This document shows positions 48,573 through 60,269 of a stretch of DNA of 64,000 nt, piece by piece. The notes under the pieces are model-generated. The model searched no databases. It saw only the letters and a program-made list of their open reading frames with translations, and was not told the origin of the DNA. Source of the DNA: Liolophura sinensis (lineage: Eukaryota > Mollusca > Polyplacophora > Chitonida > Chitonidae). The translations under genes were made by a program, and so were the position numbers. The DNA lies in the NCBI RefSeq assembly GCF_032854445.1, contig NC_088300.1:43209682-43273681 (forward strand), in the 5' to 3' direction. Within the stretch, counting starts at the first letter, position 1, and the number at the start of each line of letters is the position of its first letter.

Positions 48573-51251
48573 AGCATAATTAGCATAAAGATTTTAAAAT
48601 GTTCCTTATGGGATTCCCTCATAAAGGAAACACGAGTCATTTACTCCTAGTGTGTTTGAATAAACATGTCTCAATGGCATACAGAATAGTTATTTAGAGC
48701 TATAGTATACTGTGTGTTCACACGTCCTCATAGAGCATTTCAGTGTGGTGCATTTTTGTTTATGAACACAATGTTTTGAATTGTATTTGGACCCCCAAAA
48801 GCTGCTAAGATAAGCGAATCTCTCGTTGTCAACGTGGAAGAAAGTGCCTCTCGATTTCCGCGGGAACGTCTAGCTTATTAATTCAGACAGCTTGGAGCGA
48901 TGAAGTTTTTATTACTGCCCAATATGGTTAAGTTGTAACTGTCAGGTTAAAAAGGTCCGTCATCTTGGCATGAGCTACAATAGGACCTCTTCTCAACATG
49001 ATTAAATCTGACCCAATCTGGTTGGATACTTCTAAAAACCGTAACACACGCCATGGCTTGAAAGCACTAAGTAAGCACCCTAGAGACAATGTCAGATAAT
49101 GTAACCGTGAATGAATCGCTCTAGTCGCTGGCGAGAAGGTATCTGTGCTCCATCTTATCAGCTGTTAGGCGCTGCATGTCAAACAGAGACGTATATGAAT
49201 GTAGATCTCATCAGACTGTTAAAGCTGGCATGAATACAGGGAATAACGGCACTATACAGTGACACCGTGCCTTGGAGCTTGCAAGTAAATAAGAGTTGTC
49301 ATTATAAACAGATCAAGTACAATACAAAAATCCTTAATTGCGTTCTCAGCAGAAGGCGTGTGTAATCTAGCGTCAAGCTCTACATTTGTATAATACTCGT
49401 AAACCATAAAAAAGTCGATTGTAGTAATAATTATTCGCTTTAGTACAAGACCTCTTTAATTCCCAACCAATCTATTAAAACGCCAGTTCTCAAATGAATA
49501 TGTGAGAAAGAATACATATATACATATCTCAATTAGGCTTAGATTTCCATTGTTCGTAAAGCTCCATGTTGATAAGATAAATATGGATGCTTACACACCC
49601 TTTGTAACTCAGTCAACATGTTACAAGGGGACGTGTTGAACCAAGATGAAATCATTTCACAACTACACTTTATCTTCAAAATATTCTGTAAGGAAGTTCT
49701 AAATCAAGTCAGATTTCGAAATATATTTCTGTTTTCTTTGTTTTATACCGTGTCATTCATATTTGTGTGACGTATTGACTTTATATTAACATATGAATCT
49801 TTTTGAAACAGAATTAGATGTATGTTTCGGGGGTGATATGTTTGATTCATATTTGTAAAATATTTTATCTTGATTATAACAGTTTTTTGTTGGAGAACTA
49901 TCAGGGTAAAACTTTACCAAACTTCACAAAGTGGTCATAATAGAATTTTCAGTAAACCACCCATATGGTGCCATAAGGTGAGGTTTGTCATATGTAAAAA
50001 GATGGATGGCTCTTCAACCTCACATTCGCTGCGACCTGAGGTTTACGTGTGGGTTCTGATATACTTGTGACAATGACCAGCTGAATAACCAACTGCCACA
50101 AAAGCATTATCTATGATTCCTTATATTATCAGACAGTAATACCCTGACAACCCGAATTGTCAGTAATGTACCTGTGACATCTACGTTACAGAACTGGCCA
50201 CTCCCTCAGCCTGACTACAGCACTAGAAGCCGATGACGGTCTGGTCAATTGGAGGGCTTCCTCTGAATGCAGCCCTATTCAGTCAGAGCGGTGAAGCACC
50301 AAACGAGTCTCCTGCTGCCATCTGTCGATAAAAGATCATGTACGGGTGTGCTTGTCATCTGCCCAGGCGTGTGTGTGCATTTGAAGAAGGTGGTACTTGA
50401 GGCAGACGCCACAAATCTCAGCCCTTTTATCTCCAGTATCGACGCCCAAGCATCTAAACCATCTCACAGGCATCTCAGAGAGCTGGGTTATAGCAACCCC
50501 GGCATGCAAACCAAAATCTTGTTCGACTTTATACTGTACCAGAGCTGTCCATTCCTGCTGGGATCAACAAACGCCAAGGCTCTGTCCTGGTTGTAAGGCA
50601 ACCAGGTAGTCATCGGAAATGCCACGGTTAATTTGGCCAAGTTTTTGTTATATTCTGACATACCCTACATTGAAGAAAAAAATGTAGCATTTAATTTGAT
50701 GAAGACACGTAATATAAAGACTTACAGCATAGAGAGTAAAAACAAGACCAGATATCTGGCAAATAGTCACGTGCAACACGAAAAACGGCTTCATGTCAAT
50801 TTGCTTCATTTAGAGGGCTATTCTAACTGTGTATGTGAATGCTTTAGTAGTAGCAAATTAAACGCCCCCAAGTACAATGGCTTAAGCCATAGTGCGTGCT
50901 ATAATGCTGGCCTTTAGGTTAAAATTATTAGGAATTACTGAAATAACTACCCTCTGAAAAACCGAGAGAATAGGCATACATGTATACTTAAAATTCTTAA
51001 TAGAGCATTCGCAACGTTTCACAAAGTCCATGATTGTTTCACAAAGTCCACAACTGTCGACCATATCTTGAGATTTCTTAAAAAATTCCTTTATTTTGTT
51101 AAATGAGAAGAAACATCCAAAAACAGACAAAACGTACACTTTACAAGATATGGTGCGACCCGATTACTTGAAATAAACTCGCCGCTTTCACTTGAAGACT
51201 TTCCTACATTTTAACGACATATAATTACAAAGTAGGCTATATGTTGACACA
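48573..51251. other. Mostly unique DNA
   Basis: A partial family C copy lies at about 50715-50785 (minus; 'cagcatagagagtaaaaaca', 'ggcaaatagtcacgtg'). A 20-bp direct repeat ('tttcacaaagtcca') lies at about 51017-51055. The plus frame 50267-50596 (109 codons) has fairly even composition but no family resemblance. Confidence 0.4.
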
Positions 51252-51512
51252 AGGACCTCCGTGGCACAGTTGGTTAGCGCGCTAGTCCAGCGTAATGACC
51301 CAGGAGCCTCTCACCAATACGGTCGCTGTGAGGTCAAGTCCAACTCATGCTGGCTTCTTCTCCGTACGTGGGAGTTCTGTCATCAACCTGCGGATGGTCG
51401 TGGGTTTCCCCCGGGCTCTGCCCGGTTTCCACCCACCATAATTCTGGCCGCCGTCGTATACGTGAAATATTCTTGAGTACGGTTTAAAACACCAAGCAAA
51501 TAAATAAATATG
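51252..51512 (+). mobile_element. SINE-A, full length (reference copy)
   Basis: Starts with a tRNA-derived head 'gacctccgtggcacagttgg' and 'ttagcgcgctag'. It continues 'caggagcctctcaccaatac', B-box-like 'ggtcaagtccaa', 'ctcatgctggcttcttctcc', 'cgtacgtggga', 'caacctgcggatggtcgtgg', the palindromic 'cccgggctctgcccgg', 'cacccaccata', 'gccgccgtcgtatacgtgaa' and 'attcttgagtacggtttaaa', and ends in an 'aaataaataaata' tail. At about 260 bp it is one of four full-length copies here. Confidence 0.93.
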
Positions 51513-52291
51513 TCCACACATATAAAGAATGGGACTTGATAGGCTCCATAAACTAGCCTAAGTATTCATGAATGTGTAGTGAACAGAATGATTGTGAACA
51601 AGAACTTTCAAATAATCCACCAGGAATGCATTTCTGCATTCACCAGGAATGAAGTCAGTAACTTATAACATCTTTCTGATAAAAGGTCTGAACAATTTCA
51701 AATCCATTTAAATATGGAAGATCACAACGCGAGTAAAACCAGTAAAGCGTAACAGCTGACCAGTGAAATCCAGTCTCTTGTCAATGTACCTAAGGTGAGA
51801 AAGTTTTCCAAAGTGTCTGTTGAAGAATAAAACAATTTTGGTTCGCCTTAAATTGATATTTCTAATCGAATGACCTAGCAATTTGAATAAATCTGAGACA
51901 TCGGAATCATTCCATGAATCGGTGAAAGGGAGACAACAACGACATTTTGTAGAACGTTCATTGATTTTCCCTTTAGTTAGATTCAACGTCTTAGCGATGT
52001 CCTGTTCGTATATATTTCCATACTTTGATTAACTGATATGAGCTCTCTTTCATCTATGCGTCCAAAACAGACATTCTTAAATGGACGTCCCCTATCAATA
52101 ATGGCAAGGCCATCTTCCAAAATGACGTTTACTCAAAATGCCATGATGTCATCACATTTAACATTTATACTGCCCTCTTTTCAGACTACCCAATTTTAAA
52201 TCTTTCTTTGGTTCAGTGAAGACAGGTCACATGAACCCAATATTTCCGATGAAATCAAACATACTGATTATTCCGAACAACAGCTAAATGA
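51513..52291. other. Unique non-coding stretch
   Basis: A short minus-strand piece matching the 5' edge of family C ('gatgtcatcacatttaac') lies near 52146, close to a plus-strand copy. Otherwise nothing was recognised. Confidence 0.4.
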
Positions 52292-52537
52292 TTGTATGTT
52301 AAATGTGACGACAACACGGCAATTTGAGTAATTCTAAACCTGTGACGTCTAATACATTCTGTTTTAGCCATGGTACTAGGGTACGTGTAAATTGCTACTA
52401 TTTATGCATTTAAATAAACATTTGGAGTAAAGCTGTGAACTGGGTGAACATGTTACGTGTGGCCATGTGCCAGCTATGGCATTGTCGTCGCCGCTCTGGT
52501 TTTACTCTCTGTGTTGTGCGTCTTTAATTGTATTATG
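52292..52537 (+). repeat. Family C dispersed repeat, near full-length copy
   Basis: 'gattgtatgttaaatgtgac', 'gacaacacggcaatttgagt', 'agccatggtactagggtacg', 'tgctactatttatgcattta', 'catgttacgtgtggccatg' and 'cgtcgccgctctggttttac', ending 'ctctctgtgttgtgcgtctt'. Confidence 0.82.
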
Positions 52538-52785
52538 CCAGAAAAAACTCAATAACCTGTGCAGAATGGCCAAGTGATATAAATGTATAAGCGATATAAA
52601 TTCCTACGCTCAAGTCACGAGTTCTGATTTAACTTTCAAATAAATGATTTAATGAATGAATGAATGAATAATAGGAGTTCTTAGAGGCAGAGTACCAGCG
52701 ATTCTGGATTTCTTGTCGATTTTTATTTACAAGAGAAGTATACTCATTGTAAACCTTAAGAGTGAATGGGTTTGGGCAAACAATC

Positions 52786-52812
52786 TTGGCACACCAATTT
52801 TTGGTGTGCCAA
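52786..52812. repeat. Perfect hairpin, 12-bp stem
   Basis: 'ttggcacaccaa' and 'ttggtgtgccaa' pair perfectly around a 3-nt 'ttt' loop. No T-run or gene context makes it a terminator. It may be the remnant of an inverted-repeat element. Confidence 0.85.
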
Positions 52813-53311
52813 ATCACTTAGCAAACAGAATTTAACAAATGCTACAAGGTGAGACATTTTTAAGCCATATGCGGGACCCTTCGGTATATTGCCGTCCAAA
52901 TAAGGATAATTTACAGTGTCAAAATTCATACTATCCCTCTAGTTGTGAAATGAAATATGAAACATCAAGCTCAAGTGATGTTTTGGGGACACTGAAATGG
53001 TAATTACTCCTCTCCGTTGAAAACGAAAGTGAGAAGCAGAATTATAGAGGTGGTAATTATGTATATAATATTTGTGTGAAGAATTATCTCCCTTGAAACC
53101 GAGGGTTTGTTTACTAATATTGACGTGACTGAAAGCTATATGTTCTTTACTGCGTAAATAGTTCGTGTCTTCAATACATAAGGGACATAGTATAATCTAT
53201 CCATAATTACTTGCTTTCAGTTTCAAAAACTGATAGGCTGATGGGTAAGTGATGATATGTAATTGTCTCTAGACAGCCATAACACTGACCTTGTGTTTCA
53301 TTCAAAACAAT

Positions 53312-53574
53312 CAATTTATTTATTTATTTACTTATTTGATTGGTGTTTTACGCCGTACTCAAGAATATTTCACTTATACGACGGCGACCAGCATTATGGT
53401 GGGTGGAGCCCGGGGGAAACCCACGACAATCCGCAGGTTGCTGACAGACCTTCCCATGTAAGGCCGGAGATGAAGCCAGCATGAGCTGACCTTGAACTCA
53501 CAGCGACCGCATTGGTGAGAGACTCCTGGGTCATTGCGCTGCGCTAGCGCTCTAACCAACTGAGCCACGGATGC
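53312..53574 (-). mobile_element. SINE-A, full length
   Basis: The minus strand carries the complete order from 'gtggctcagttggttagagc', through 'caggagtctctcaccaatgc', 'ggtcagctcatgctggcttc', 'caacctgcggattgtcgtgg' and 'cgccgtcgtataagtgaaat', to 'gagtacggcgtaaaacacca' and an 'aataagtaaataaataaa' tail. Frames across it are shadows. Confidence 0.92.
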
Positions 53575-53949
53575 TTATTTTTACAAAAACTAAGTTTGAA
53601 AAAAAAAACACGGCCATTGCATTTTCGGAAAATGGTAAACAATATTTTTTAAAAATATAAACACATAGTACAGTTTGAAGTACAGTGCAATATACCGAAT
53701 GGCCCTGCGTATGGCGTGTATATATGTTGCCTTGTAGCATTTCTTAGATGATGTGCGTTGTGTAATGATTTCAATCCAAGTCACATCTTATTACTACTAA
53801 TCGCGTTCTCCCCAAGTTTCTTACATTTTACTGTTCTATCAGTACTGTTCTGTTGTATGCAGGTATGTCGGGAGTTTCCAGAGTCTGTGGTATTCTGCTT
53901 CATAACTGTGTTTAATTCCGCTAGACATGGTGTATTATTTTGATACCCA

Positions 53950-54115
53950 TTTAATTCATTCTCCCATAGAACGTTCAGTTCGTCTTTCTCGACATGAGTG
54001 AAAACAGCCGATTGCTTCTTTTTGCATGTATCCGTCTTAATTTCTTACTATAAATCCTTTCTTACTGCGTTGGTGGTTTGTGGTGGATGCTGGTTTGGTC
54101 TTGTGATGGAGGATG
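53950..54115. repeat. Block W, copy 3 (5' half)
   Basis: 'gattgcttctttttgcatg', 'tatccgtcttaatttc', 'ctttcttactgcgttggtgg' and 'tttgtggtggatgctgg' align in order with 10245-10370. Both are on the same strand, 44 kb apart. Confidence 0.6.
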
Positions 54116-54754
54116 GTTGAATTATGACTGCAAAACTATTGTGCGAAGGGTACTGCATCAAACGCCTGCAATTAAAATTTATTAAATTTTACATGGAGTA
54201 CAACAAGCTTGTTGGTAATTATTGAAAGAGCATTAAGGATATCAGTCGATATACATGTTTTATAGTAGTCATGGGTTATTTAAATCAACTTAACCCGAAG
54301 CTACATGTAAGCAACCGCGTTTATTATATTAACAGTTGAATGCAGCGCGACTGAAATCCTTAGATATTGCTTTCGATCTGGAAACATTCAAGTCTGAAAT
54401 TAGATTTGGAAGTCATGCATACTCTTCACGTCTTCTCCACATCTTGGAAAATGGTGACTTTCTATCTCACATATAAGTTTCAAAACTCTGTTCAACTATT
54501 CCTTACACTCTTTGCGAATTGGTGTTTTAAGTTGTTTTGGAAATGGACTTAACTATTATTGACTGGCAAAGCACTTCCACGGTAGCATACGGATATTTAC
54601 AGAATTGTGTTCCGATTTTGAAAGGGTCTGGACTAGTAGGGTTAATTTAGTCCCCATGTGGTATTTCGAAAAGAGTTATATGTTTAAAGGGGATTTACAT
54701 GTGATCTCATAATATGTCGCAATGATGTCTAAATCGCAACCCACTCCAGTGATT
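54116..54754. other. Unique non-coding stretch
   Basis: Nothing recognised. The frame 54367-54552 has no domain-like content. Confidence 0.4.
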
Positions 54755-55840
54755 TCGACAAAACATCCATGTTCCTTATACTGCTGTTAAATACGGTGAT
54801 ATAAAGTGATTTCCACCAAACATCCATATTCCTTATACTTCTGTTAGATACGGTGATATAACGTGATTTCCACCAAACATCCATGTTCCTTATACTGTTG
54901 TTAGTTACGGTGATGTAAGGTGATTTCCACCAAACATCCATGTTCCTTATACTGCTGTTAAATACGGTGGTACAAAGTGATTTCCACCAAACATCCGTGT
55001 TCCTTATACTGCTGTTAGATACGGTGATATATCGTGATTTCCATCAAACATCCATGTTCCTTATACTGCTGTTAGTTACGGTGATGTAACGTGATTTCTA
55101 CCAAACATCCATGTTCCTTATACTGCTGTTAGATACGGTGATATAACGTGATTTCTACCAAACATCCGTGTTCCTTATACTGTTATTAGATACGGTGATA
55201 TACAGTGATTTCCACCAAACATCCATGTTCCTTATACTGCTATTAGATACGGTAATATACAGTGATTTCCACCAGACATCCATGTTCCTTATACTGCCGT
55301 TAGATACGGTGATATAACGTGATTTCCACCAAACATCCATGTTCCTTATACTGTTGTTAGATACGGTGATATAACGTGATTTCCACCACACATCCATGTT
55401 CCTTATACTGCTGTTAGACACAGTGACATAAAGTGATTTCTACCAAACATCCATGTTCCTTATACTGCTGTTAGATACAGTGATATAAAGTGATTTTGAC
55501 CAAACATCCATGTTCCTTATACTGCTGTTAAATACGGTGATATAACGTGATTTCCACCGAACACCCGTGTTCCTTATACTGCTGTTAGATACAGTGATAT
55601 AACGTGATTTCCACCAGACATCCATGTTCCTTATGCTGTTGTTAGATACTGTGATATAACGTAATTTCCACCAAACATCCATGTTCCTTATACTGCTGTT
55701 AAATACGGTGGTATAAAGTGATTTCCACCACACATCCGTGTTCCTTATACTGATGTTAGATATGCTGACATCACGTGATTTCCACCAAACATCCATGTTC
55801 CTTATGCTGCTGTTAGATACGGTGATATAGAGCGATAGCA
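54755..55840. repeat. 57-bp tandem array, about 19 units
   Basis: 'acatccat' recurs at 57-bp steps (for example 54763 and 54820). The unit contains 'gtgatttccaccaaacatcc', 'atgttccttatactgctgtt' and 'agatacggtgatataac'. Since 57 equals 19 codons, the minus strand reads as NSSIRNMDVWWKS-RYITVS repeats, in open frames of 70, 88 and 133 codons. Stops interrupt the series and no non-repeat flanking coding sequence exists. Units differ by scattered substitutions, not by length. Confidence 0.95.
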
Positions 55841-56024
55841 CCTATTTAGTTATGATCTTGGTGTCCGGAGACCTATACTTGACGTGTTTTGTGGTTGACA
55901 TCATTTCTCCTCAAGAACTGGCACTCAAGATTAGATAATAGAGAAATAACGATCTGAAGGAATCCAGCTGATCCAAGGAACGTTCCACATTCACATGTAT
56001 ACAGTAGTGTAAGGAACACGGATA

Positions 56025-56082
56025 TGGTCTAAAATTAGTCATGCTGTGATGCCGATCACAGCATGACAGTAATTTTAGACCA
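56025..56082. repeat. 58-bp hairpin, near-perfect
   Basis: The outer arms 'tggtctaaaatt' and 'aattttagacca' and the inner arms 'gtcatgctgtgat' and 'atcacagcatgac' pair around a 4-nt 'gccg' loop, with only a small bulge between outer and inner stems. The size and pairing would suit a short RNA hairpin or a miniature fold-back relic. No promoter or Drosha-type flank was identified. Confidence 0.88.
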
Positions 56083-56087
56083 ATGAT

Positions 56088-56170
56088 GACCAATAAACTG
56101 CTATAAACATCACTGTAATTCTTTCATGCTTTCTGCTCTGAATTTACTCTATATGCTGTTGTCCCTTACA
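56088..56170 (+). repeat. Family C fragment
   Basis: 'ctataaacatcactgtaatt', 'gctttctgctctgaatttac' and 'tctatatgctgttgtcc' match internal and 3' parts of family C. The middle is deleted. It adjoins the 56025-56082 hairpin. Confidence 0.55.
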
Positions 56171-56599
56171 TTTTATACAAAGAAAAATATGATACCTACA
56201 TTACATTGTATTTCTCCATGTAGATGGAATCCAGGTTTGTAAGCCCACGTTAAAATATCATTCTTTACGAGATTCTACTGTTTGTTTCAAGGGAGGCCAT
56301 GCAATGCGATGTATTGCAAGTGATGAGTAGCCTCCCTTATACAAAGAATTCGGGGCTACATGCTCTATACATTTTACTGAATAAATCCCTGTTGACAGTA
56401 CAAACACGATAGGGTTACAGATATGAAATTTAGAGCAACTAAAACAGTTGTACAATAAAACAAACGAAGTACATAACATTGATGCTTCATTTCTGAAAAA
56501 CAAGTATTTCTGGCATGCCGTGTAATTGTTTGTCTGATACATAACTTTGCATTACATATTCTTTAGCTCATACATATACAACATATTTTTTGTAGCGTA

Positions 56600-56775
56600 C
56601 AAATGTTGTCGCCTCACCATAAGGCCATGTCGAAAATAAGCGACAACATCACAGACTAAAACTAGAGTAGCAACGACAGTGTGATATTTGGCAGATGGTA
56701 AGGTGTAAACGGTGAATTCCGATCTGTTGTCAGTTTACCTCAGTTGTAGGGTTTCATTCTATCTGTTCATTACAT
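56600..56775 (-). repeat. Family C dispersed repeat, minus copy
   Basis: On plus: 'agactaaaactagagtagca', 'acgacagtgtgatatttggc', 'agatggtaaggtgtaaacgg' and 'ttgtcagtttacctcag'. The reverse complement follows the 3' half of the 35191-35482 copy. Confidence 0.7.
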
Positions 56776-56944
56776 AGTAATATAGGCTTCCCAGGCTTCC
56801 CTAAAGATTGTATCATCAAGAAATTAACATTATCATCTCAGACTCTCCCGCTATAGTTTCAGCGTTTCGTAACCTCATGGATGGAGAAGTTTTCTTGTCT
56901 AAAAGTAATTTCGGACAATGCTATAGTGTCTTTTGTTCTTTCCT

Positions 56945-57275
56945 GCCTGTCGGGTCTCAGTTAGTAGAGCGTCCGTTTCGGGAGCTCCAGGGTCAATCCT
57001 AAGAGGAAGTTGTAGCTTTATAGCTTGGCGTTCAGCATTAAGGGGATAGTGCAACGACTGGTTGATCTGTATCACAGTATAATAGCTCGGGTGGGGCAAC
57101 TTACTTGCCTTCGGTAAGTCGTCACAGTGAAGCAGCACTAGATAAAAGAGCCGTGGAAAACGCAACAAGGAGACACATTACACGTACATGCACCCTAAGG
57201 ACTCCTTTGTCGTCATATGACTGAAAAATTGTTAGTTTTGACGTTAAACCCTTAGCACGCACTCACTCACTTATT
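56945..57275 (+). mobile_element. SINE-B, full length
   Basis: A tRNA-like head 'gggtctcagttagtagagcg' and 'tccgtttcggga' is followed by B-box-like 'ccagggtcaatcc', 'gaggaagttgtagc', 'agcttggcgttcagcattaa', 'ggggatagtgcaacgactgg', 'cttgccttcggtaagtcgtc', 'agtgaagcagcactagataa', 'caaggagacacattacacgt' and 'actcctttgtcgtcatatga', ending 'tgacgttaaacccttagcac' and a 'gcactcactcactt' tail. About 330 bp. Confidence 0.92.
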
Positions 57276-57367
57276 CCTGCCTTGGCGTTTACTATGTGTG
57301 GGCAAAACAGTAGCGAAGTGCTCATTAAAGGAGAAGAAAAGATAAAAATGACGCCAAAATCAGATTT

Positions 57368-57642
57368 TTTAATTTATTTATTTATTTATTTATTTGACAG
57401 GTGACTTACGCCGTACTCAAGAATATTTCACTTCTACGCCAGCATTATGGTGGGAGGAAATCGGGCAGAGCCCGGGGGAAAATCCACGACCATCTGCAGG
57501 TTGTTGACAGACCTTCCCACTTACGTCCGGAGAGGAAGTCAGCATAAGCTGACCTTGAACTCACAGCGACTGCATTGGTGAGAGGCTTCTGGGCCATTAC
57601 GCTGCGCTTGCGCGCTAAACCAACTGAGCCACGGAGGCGCCC
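57368..57642 (-). mobile_element. SINE-A, full length
   Basis: The minus strand is complete, from 'cctccgtggctcagttggtt' (with 'tagcgcgcaagc') through 'gaagcctctcaccaatgcag', 'aaggtcagcttatgctgact', 'acaacctgcagatggtcgtg' and 'cccgggctctgcccgatttc', to 'cttgagtacggcgtaagtca' and an 'aataaataaataaa' tail. It sits just upstream of fold-back element 2. Confidence 0.9.
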
Positions 57643-57683
57643 GCCAAAATCAGATGAAAGAGCGTCAAAACTTATTTGCAAAT

Positions 57684-58134
57684 ATGATCTTTAATATTTT
57701 TTTGAATTTTTTTTCAAGAGAAAAGGTATTTGAAAATATTTTTGTATGGTGGGTATTTGGGACCAACTTTTGATTTTTATCGTTGATGCATAATAATGTT
57801 CTAAATAAGGATGTGATGCTGATCTAATAAATTTATTTAAATGTAAATTTGTTGTTTATATCAAACATATGCATTTATCCTAAATTATGGTAATATTTAT
57901 GACCATATTAAAAATATAAATATTATCCAAATTGAGGTTTAATACACTTGTTAGCTGAAAAGAACAAATTCTAGCGCAAAAACATTTATTAAACCTGTGT
58001 TACATCCTCCGTTCTGATATTATTTAACAAAGACTATAAATACCAAAAGGTGGCCCCAAACACCTACCATACAAAAATTATTTTCAAGTGTCTTTTTCCC
58101 CTTAAGGAAAAATTGGAAAAAATATCGAAGACTA
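57684..58134. mobile_element. Fold-back element 2 (arms of about 110-150 bp, non-coding)
   Basis: The left arm (from about 57686: 'gatctttaatatttttttga', then 'ttgaaaatatttttgtatgg' and 'tgggtatttgggaccaactt') is mirrored in reverse complement by the right arm (about 57970-58132: 'ggtggccccaaacacctacc', 'atacaaaaattattttcaag', 'aatatcgaagac'). The arms differ by scattered substitutions and the centre is very AT-rich. No open frame is present. It fits a MITE-like or fold-back element. Target-site duplications were not determined. Confidence 0.8.
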
Positions 58135-58194
58135 CATTTAGGAATAACTTTTCGCACTCTTTTATCTGAACTTTGTATCATTTTTATGTTTTCT

Positions 58195-59075
58195 CCACCT
58201 TTAACATTACTGCATATTTTGTACCAAATTCTGCTACAGCCATGGTACTTGAGGCGTGTAAATTGTTACTATTGTCGGGGATCGTAAACGTAGTTACTGT
58301 TTATTCATATGGTAATATTTGTGCGTGCCTGTGTGCCCGAATTGGTATTATTATACTAGATGTTTCAGCGCTGGAATGTTGTTCTATACCGAGTTGAATC
58401 CATGTCGCGTTAAGTGTCGGACACTGACATTGAACTTTACTCCATGTAAGAATATTGTATAACTTACATAATTATTCTTGTTTAAGTTGAATTAAGCGGT
58501 ACATTATCAGGATAAGTGACAATTATATTCAGTGTGAGTCAACTTCTCAATACTGCAACTATGTTGTCAAGAGTAGTGCGCTAAATTACAGGACGATTTC
58601 AAAGGTGCGTGCGCTGAATAGTTAGGTCGTGTAGTTTATATAAGGCTGCGGTAAGCCGTTTGATGACATTCAACCCTGTCGATACTATGTGGATGGTGTC
58701 GATGATCGTCGGGTAGGTGTGGGCCGGCCAGTGTCTTGTGGTGTATTTGATTTGTGTACTGATTTGGCAGATAGAGGACTGTGGGGCTATTGAGTTACTG
58801 TGTACATGAAGTTGTAAAGAGGATTGGCTTTCGGGGTTTCCCTTTGTATCGTTCATTTGTGGAATAAAGCTGCATTATCTTGTTTCCCTCTCCTTAATTG
58901 GGGGCTGATGTGTTCGCGCTCTCCGACACCACTGATGCATTTAGAAGAGTTAGAATTAAACCTTGACTGAGGTAAACTGACAAGAGGCTGTATTACACCA
59001 GTTCCGCGTGACTATTTGCCAGCTATCACACTGTCGTCGCTGCTCTGGTTTTACTCTATGCTGTACGTCTATTGC
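58195..59075 (+). repeat. Family C copy, apparently split by about 640 bp
   Basis: The 5' part (about 58195-58285: 'cattactgcatattttgtac', 'agccatggtacttgaggcgt', 'gtaaattgttactattg') and the 3' part (about 58935-59075: 'gttagaattaaaccttgact', 'gaggtaaactgacaagaggc', 'gtcgtcgctgctctggtttt', 'tctatgctgtacgtctatt') together reconstitute the order of the 35191-35482 copy. The interval has a different, GC-richer composition and no identified ends. It could be a nested insertion. The minus frame 58599-58856 within it is unassigned. Confidence 0.6.
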
Positions 59076-60269
59076 CTATATTACAACAGAACAATTGTCC
59101 CTCGAACCGCCATTCCTTGAGAGGTTCCTCATTGACTGGTAGCGTGTACATCGCATTAGTAAAAAGCATCAGCTACTGGTGTGATTGCAACGGGAAAAAG
59201 AGGTGTATATCTCATTTCGATGGGATGCACGTGCACATTTGGTCGATGGTTGATTAAACTCGGGCATTGCTTTCCGTGACACATACCTAATTTCCGGCTA
59301 TTTTTAAAAAGTTTCTATGACAAAATGATGGTCTGGCTTATCAGGAAGAAAAGAAAAACATATTGAGAAATGTGTTTATTTGATTGTTGGTTACCTCCAT
59401 ACAAAGAGACTTTCGTATATGAAACGGTAATCAGTTTTACTAGGACAGTTAACCAGAATGCTTTTTGTAAACCACTGACTGTCAAACAACGAACGAACTT
59501 TTCGTGTGTTTGAGACAAACGTGAACATAAACGAACGTTAATTGCCTCATCGTCGTCGTCGTCGTCGTCGACCAAGACCCCACCAATATAGAAAGCGGCG
59601 TAATCTACAAATTACTTGTTTACCCTAAATGACCATACTTTTGCACGAAACCTAGGGGAAAGCAGTCCCCATTTCCCGCCTAAGGGCTAAAGGACCTGGT
59701 ATGATAAGGCGGAGAATCGGCCGCAGATAGGTACGATAAGAAAGTGCAAATTTTAAAACCCCAGCACAATTCGGTCGATTTCCGAATCACGAGTATAAAA
59801 CTTCATCGAAACACCCATAAAACTGATATGACCATTAAATAGATGGTTGCCTAGTAATAACCCGCCAAAACGACACTCTCGATCCAAAATGCCAATTTTC
59901 CTTTGAAATGAGGCACTTTTTAATTTACGGTATGAAGATCAACGTTAACCAGAAAAATATTTAATGAAACTTCCATGTACGTATTTACGTGTTCGCAAAG
60001 TTTCGTTTTGGTTAACGTTTGTCTTCATATGTAAAACATAAACTTTATAATGCGATTTGTTTTGTCATATTTTGGCATGTTTAAAATCCGTATTTCTGCC
60101 ATGGTCTGTACGGCACCCTTCATAGTACAGTAAACTACCGAACTCCTGTGGAGAACAGGTATCATTTCAAAGAAGAGTTCGAATCTGTGTGGTGTTTTCT
60201 TTTTTGGAGACATACATTTGTGTGAGTGAAGATATAGGCTGTCTTACATTAAATAAGTGTTACCATGAA
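59076..60269. other. Unique stretch with a trinucleotide run
   Basis: A 'cgtcgtcgtcgtcgtcgtcg' run near 59550-59570 reads as poly-Asp on the minus strand (frame 59315-59575). I saw nothing else. Confidence 0.45.

Noticed and set aside
50267-50596. 109-codon plus frame, considered as an exon
   Set aside because: No family resemblance, and a second frame is open across the same bases.
52786-52812. Rho-independent-type terminator
   Set aside because: A hairpin in a eukaryotic non-coding context with no following T-run and no upstream gene.
53263-53568. Frames of 73 and 64 codons
   Set aside because: Both are translations of the SINE-A copy at 53312-53574.
59315-59575. Minus frame starting with poly-Asp
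   Set aside because: The acidic run is a trinucleotide microsatellite, and the rest has no domain.
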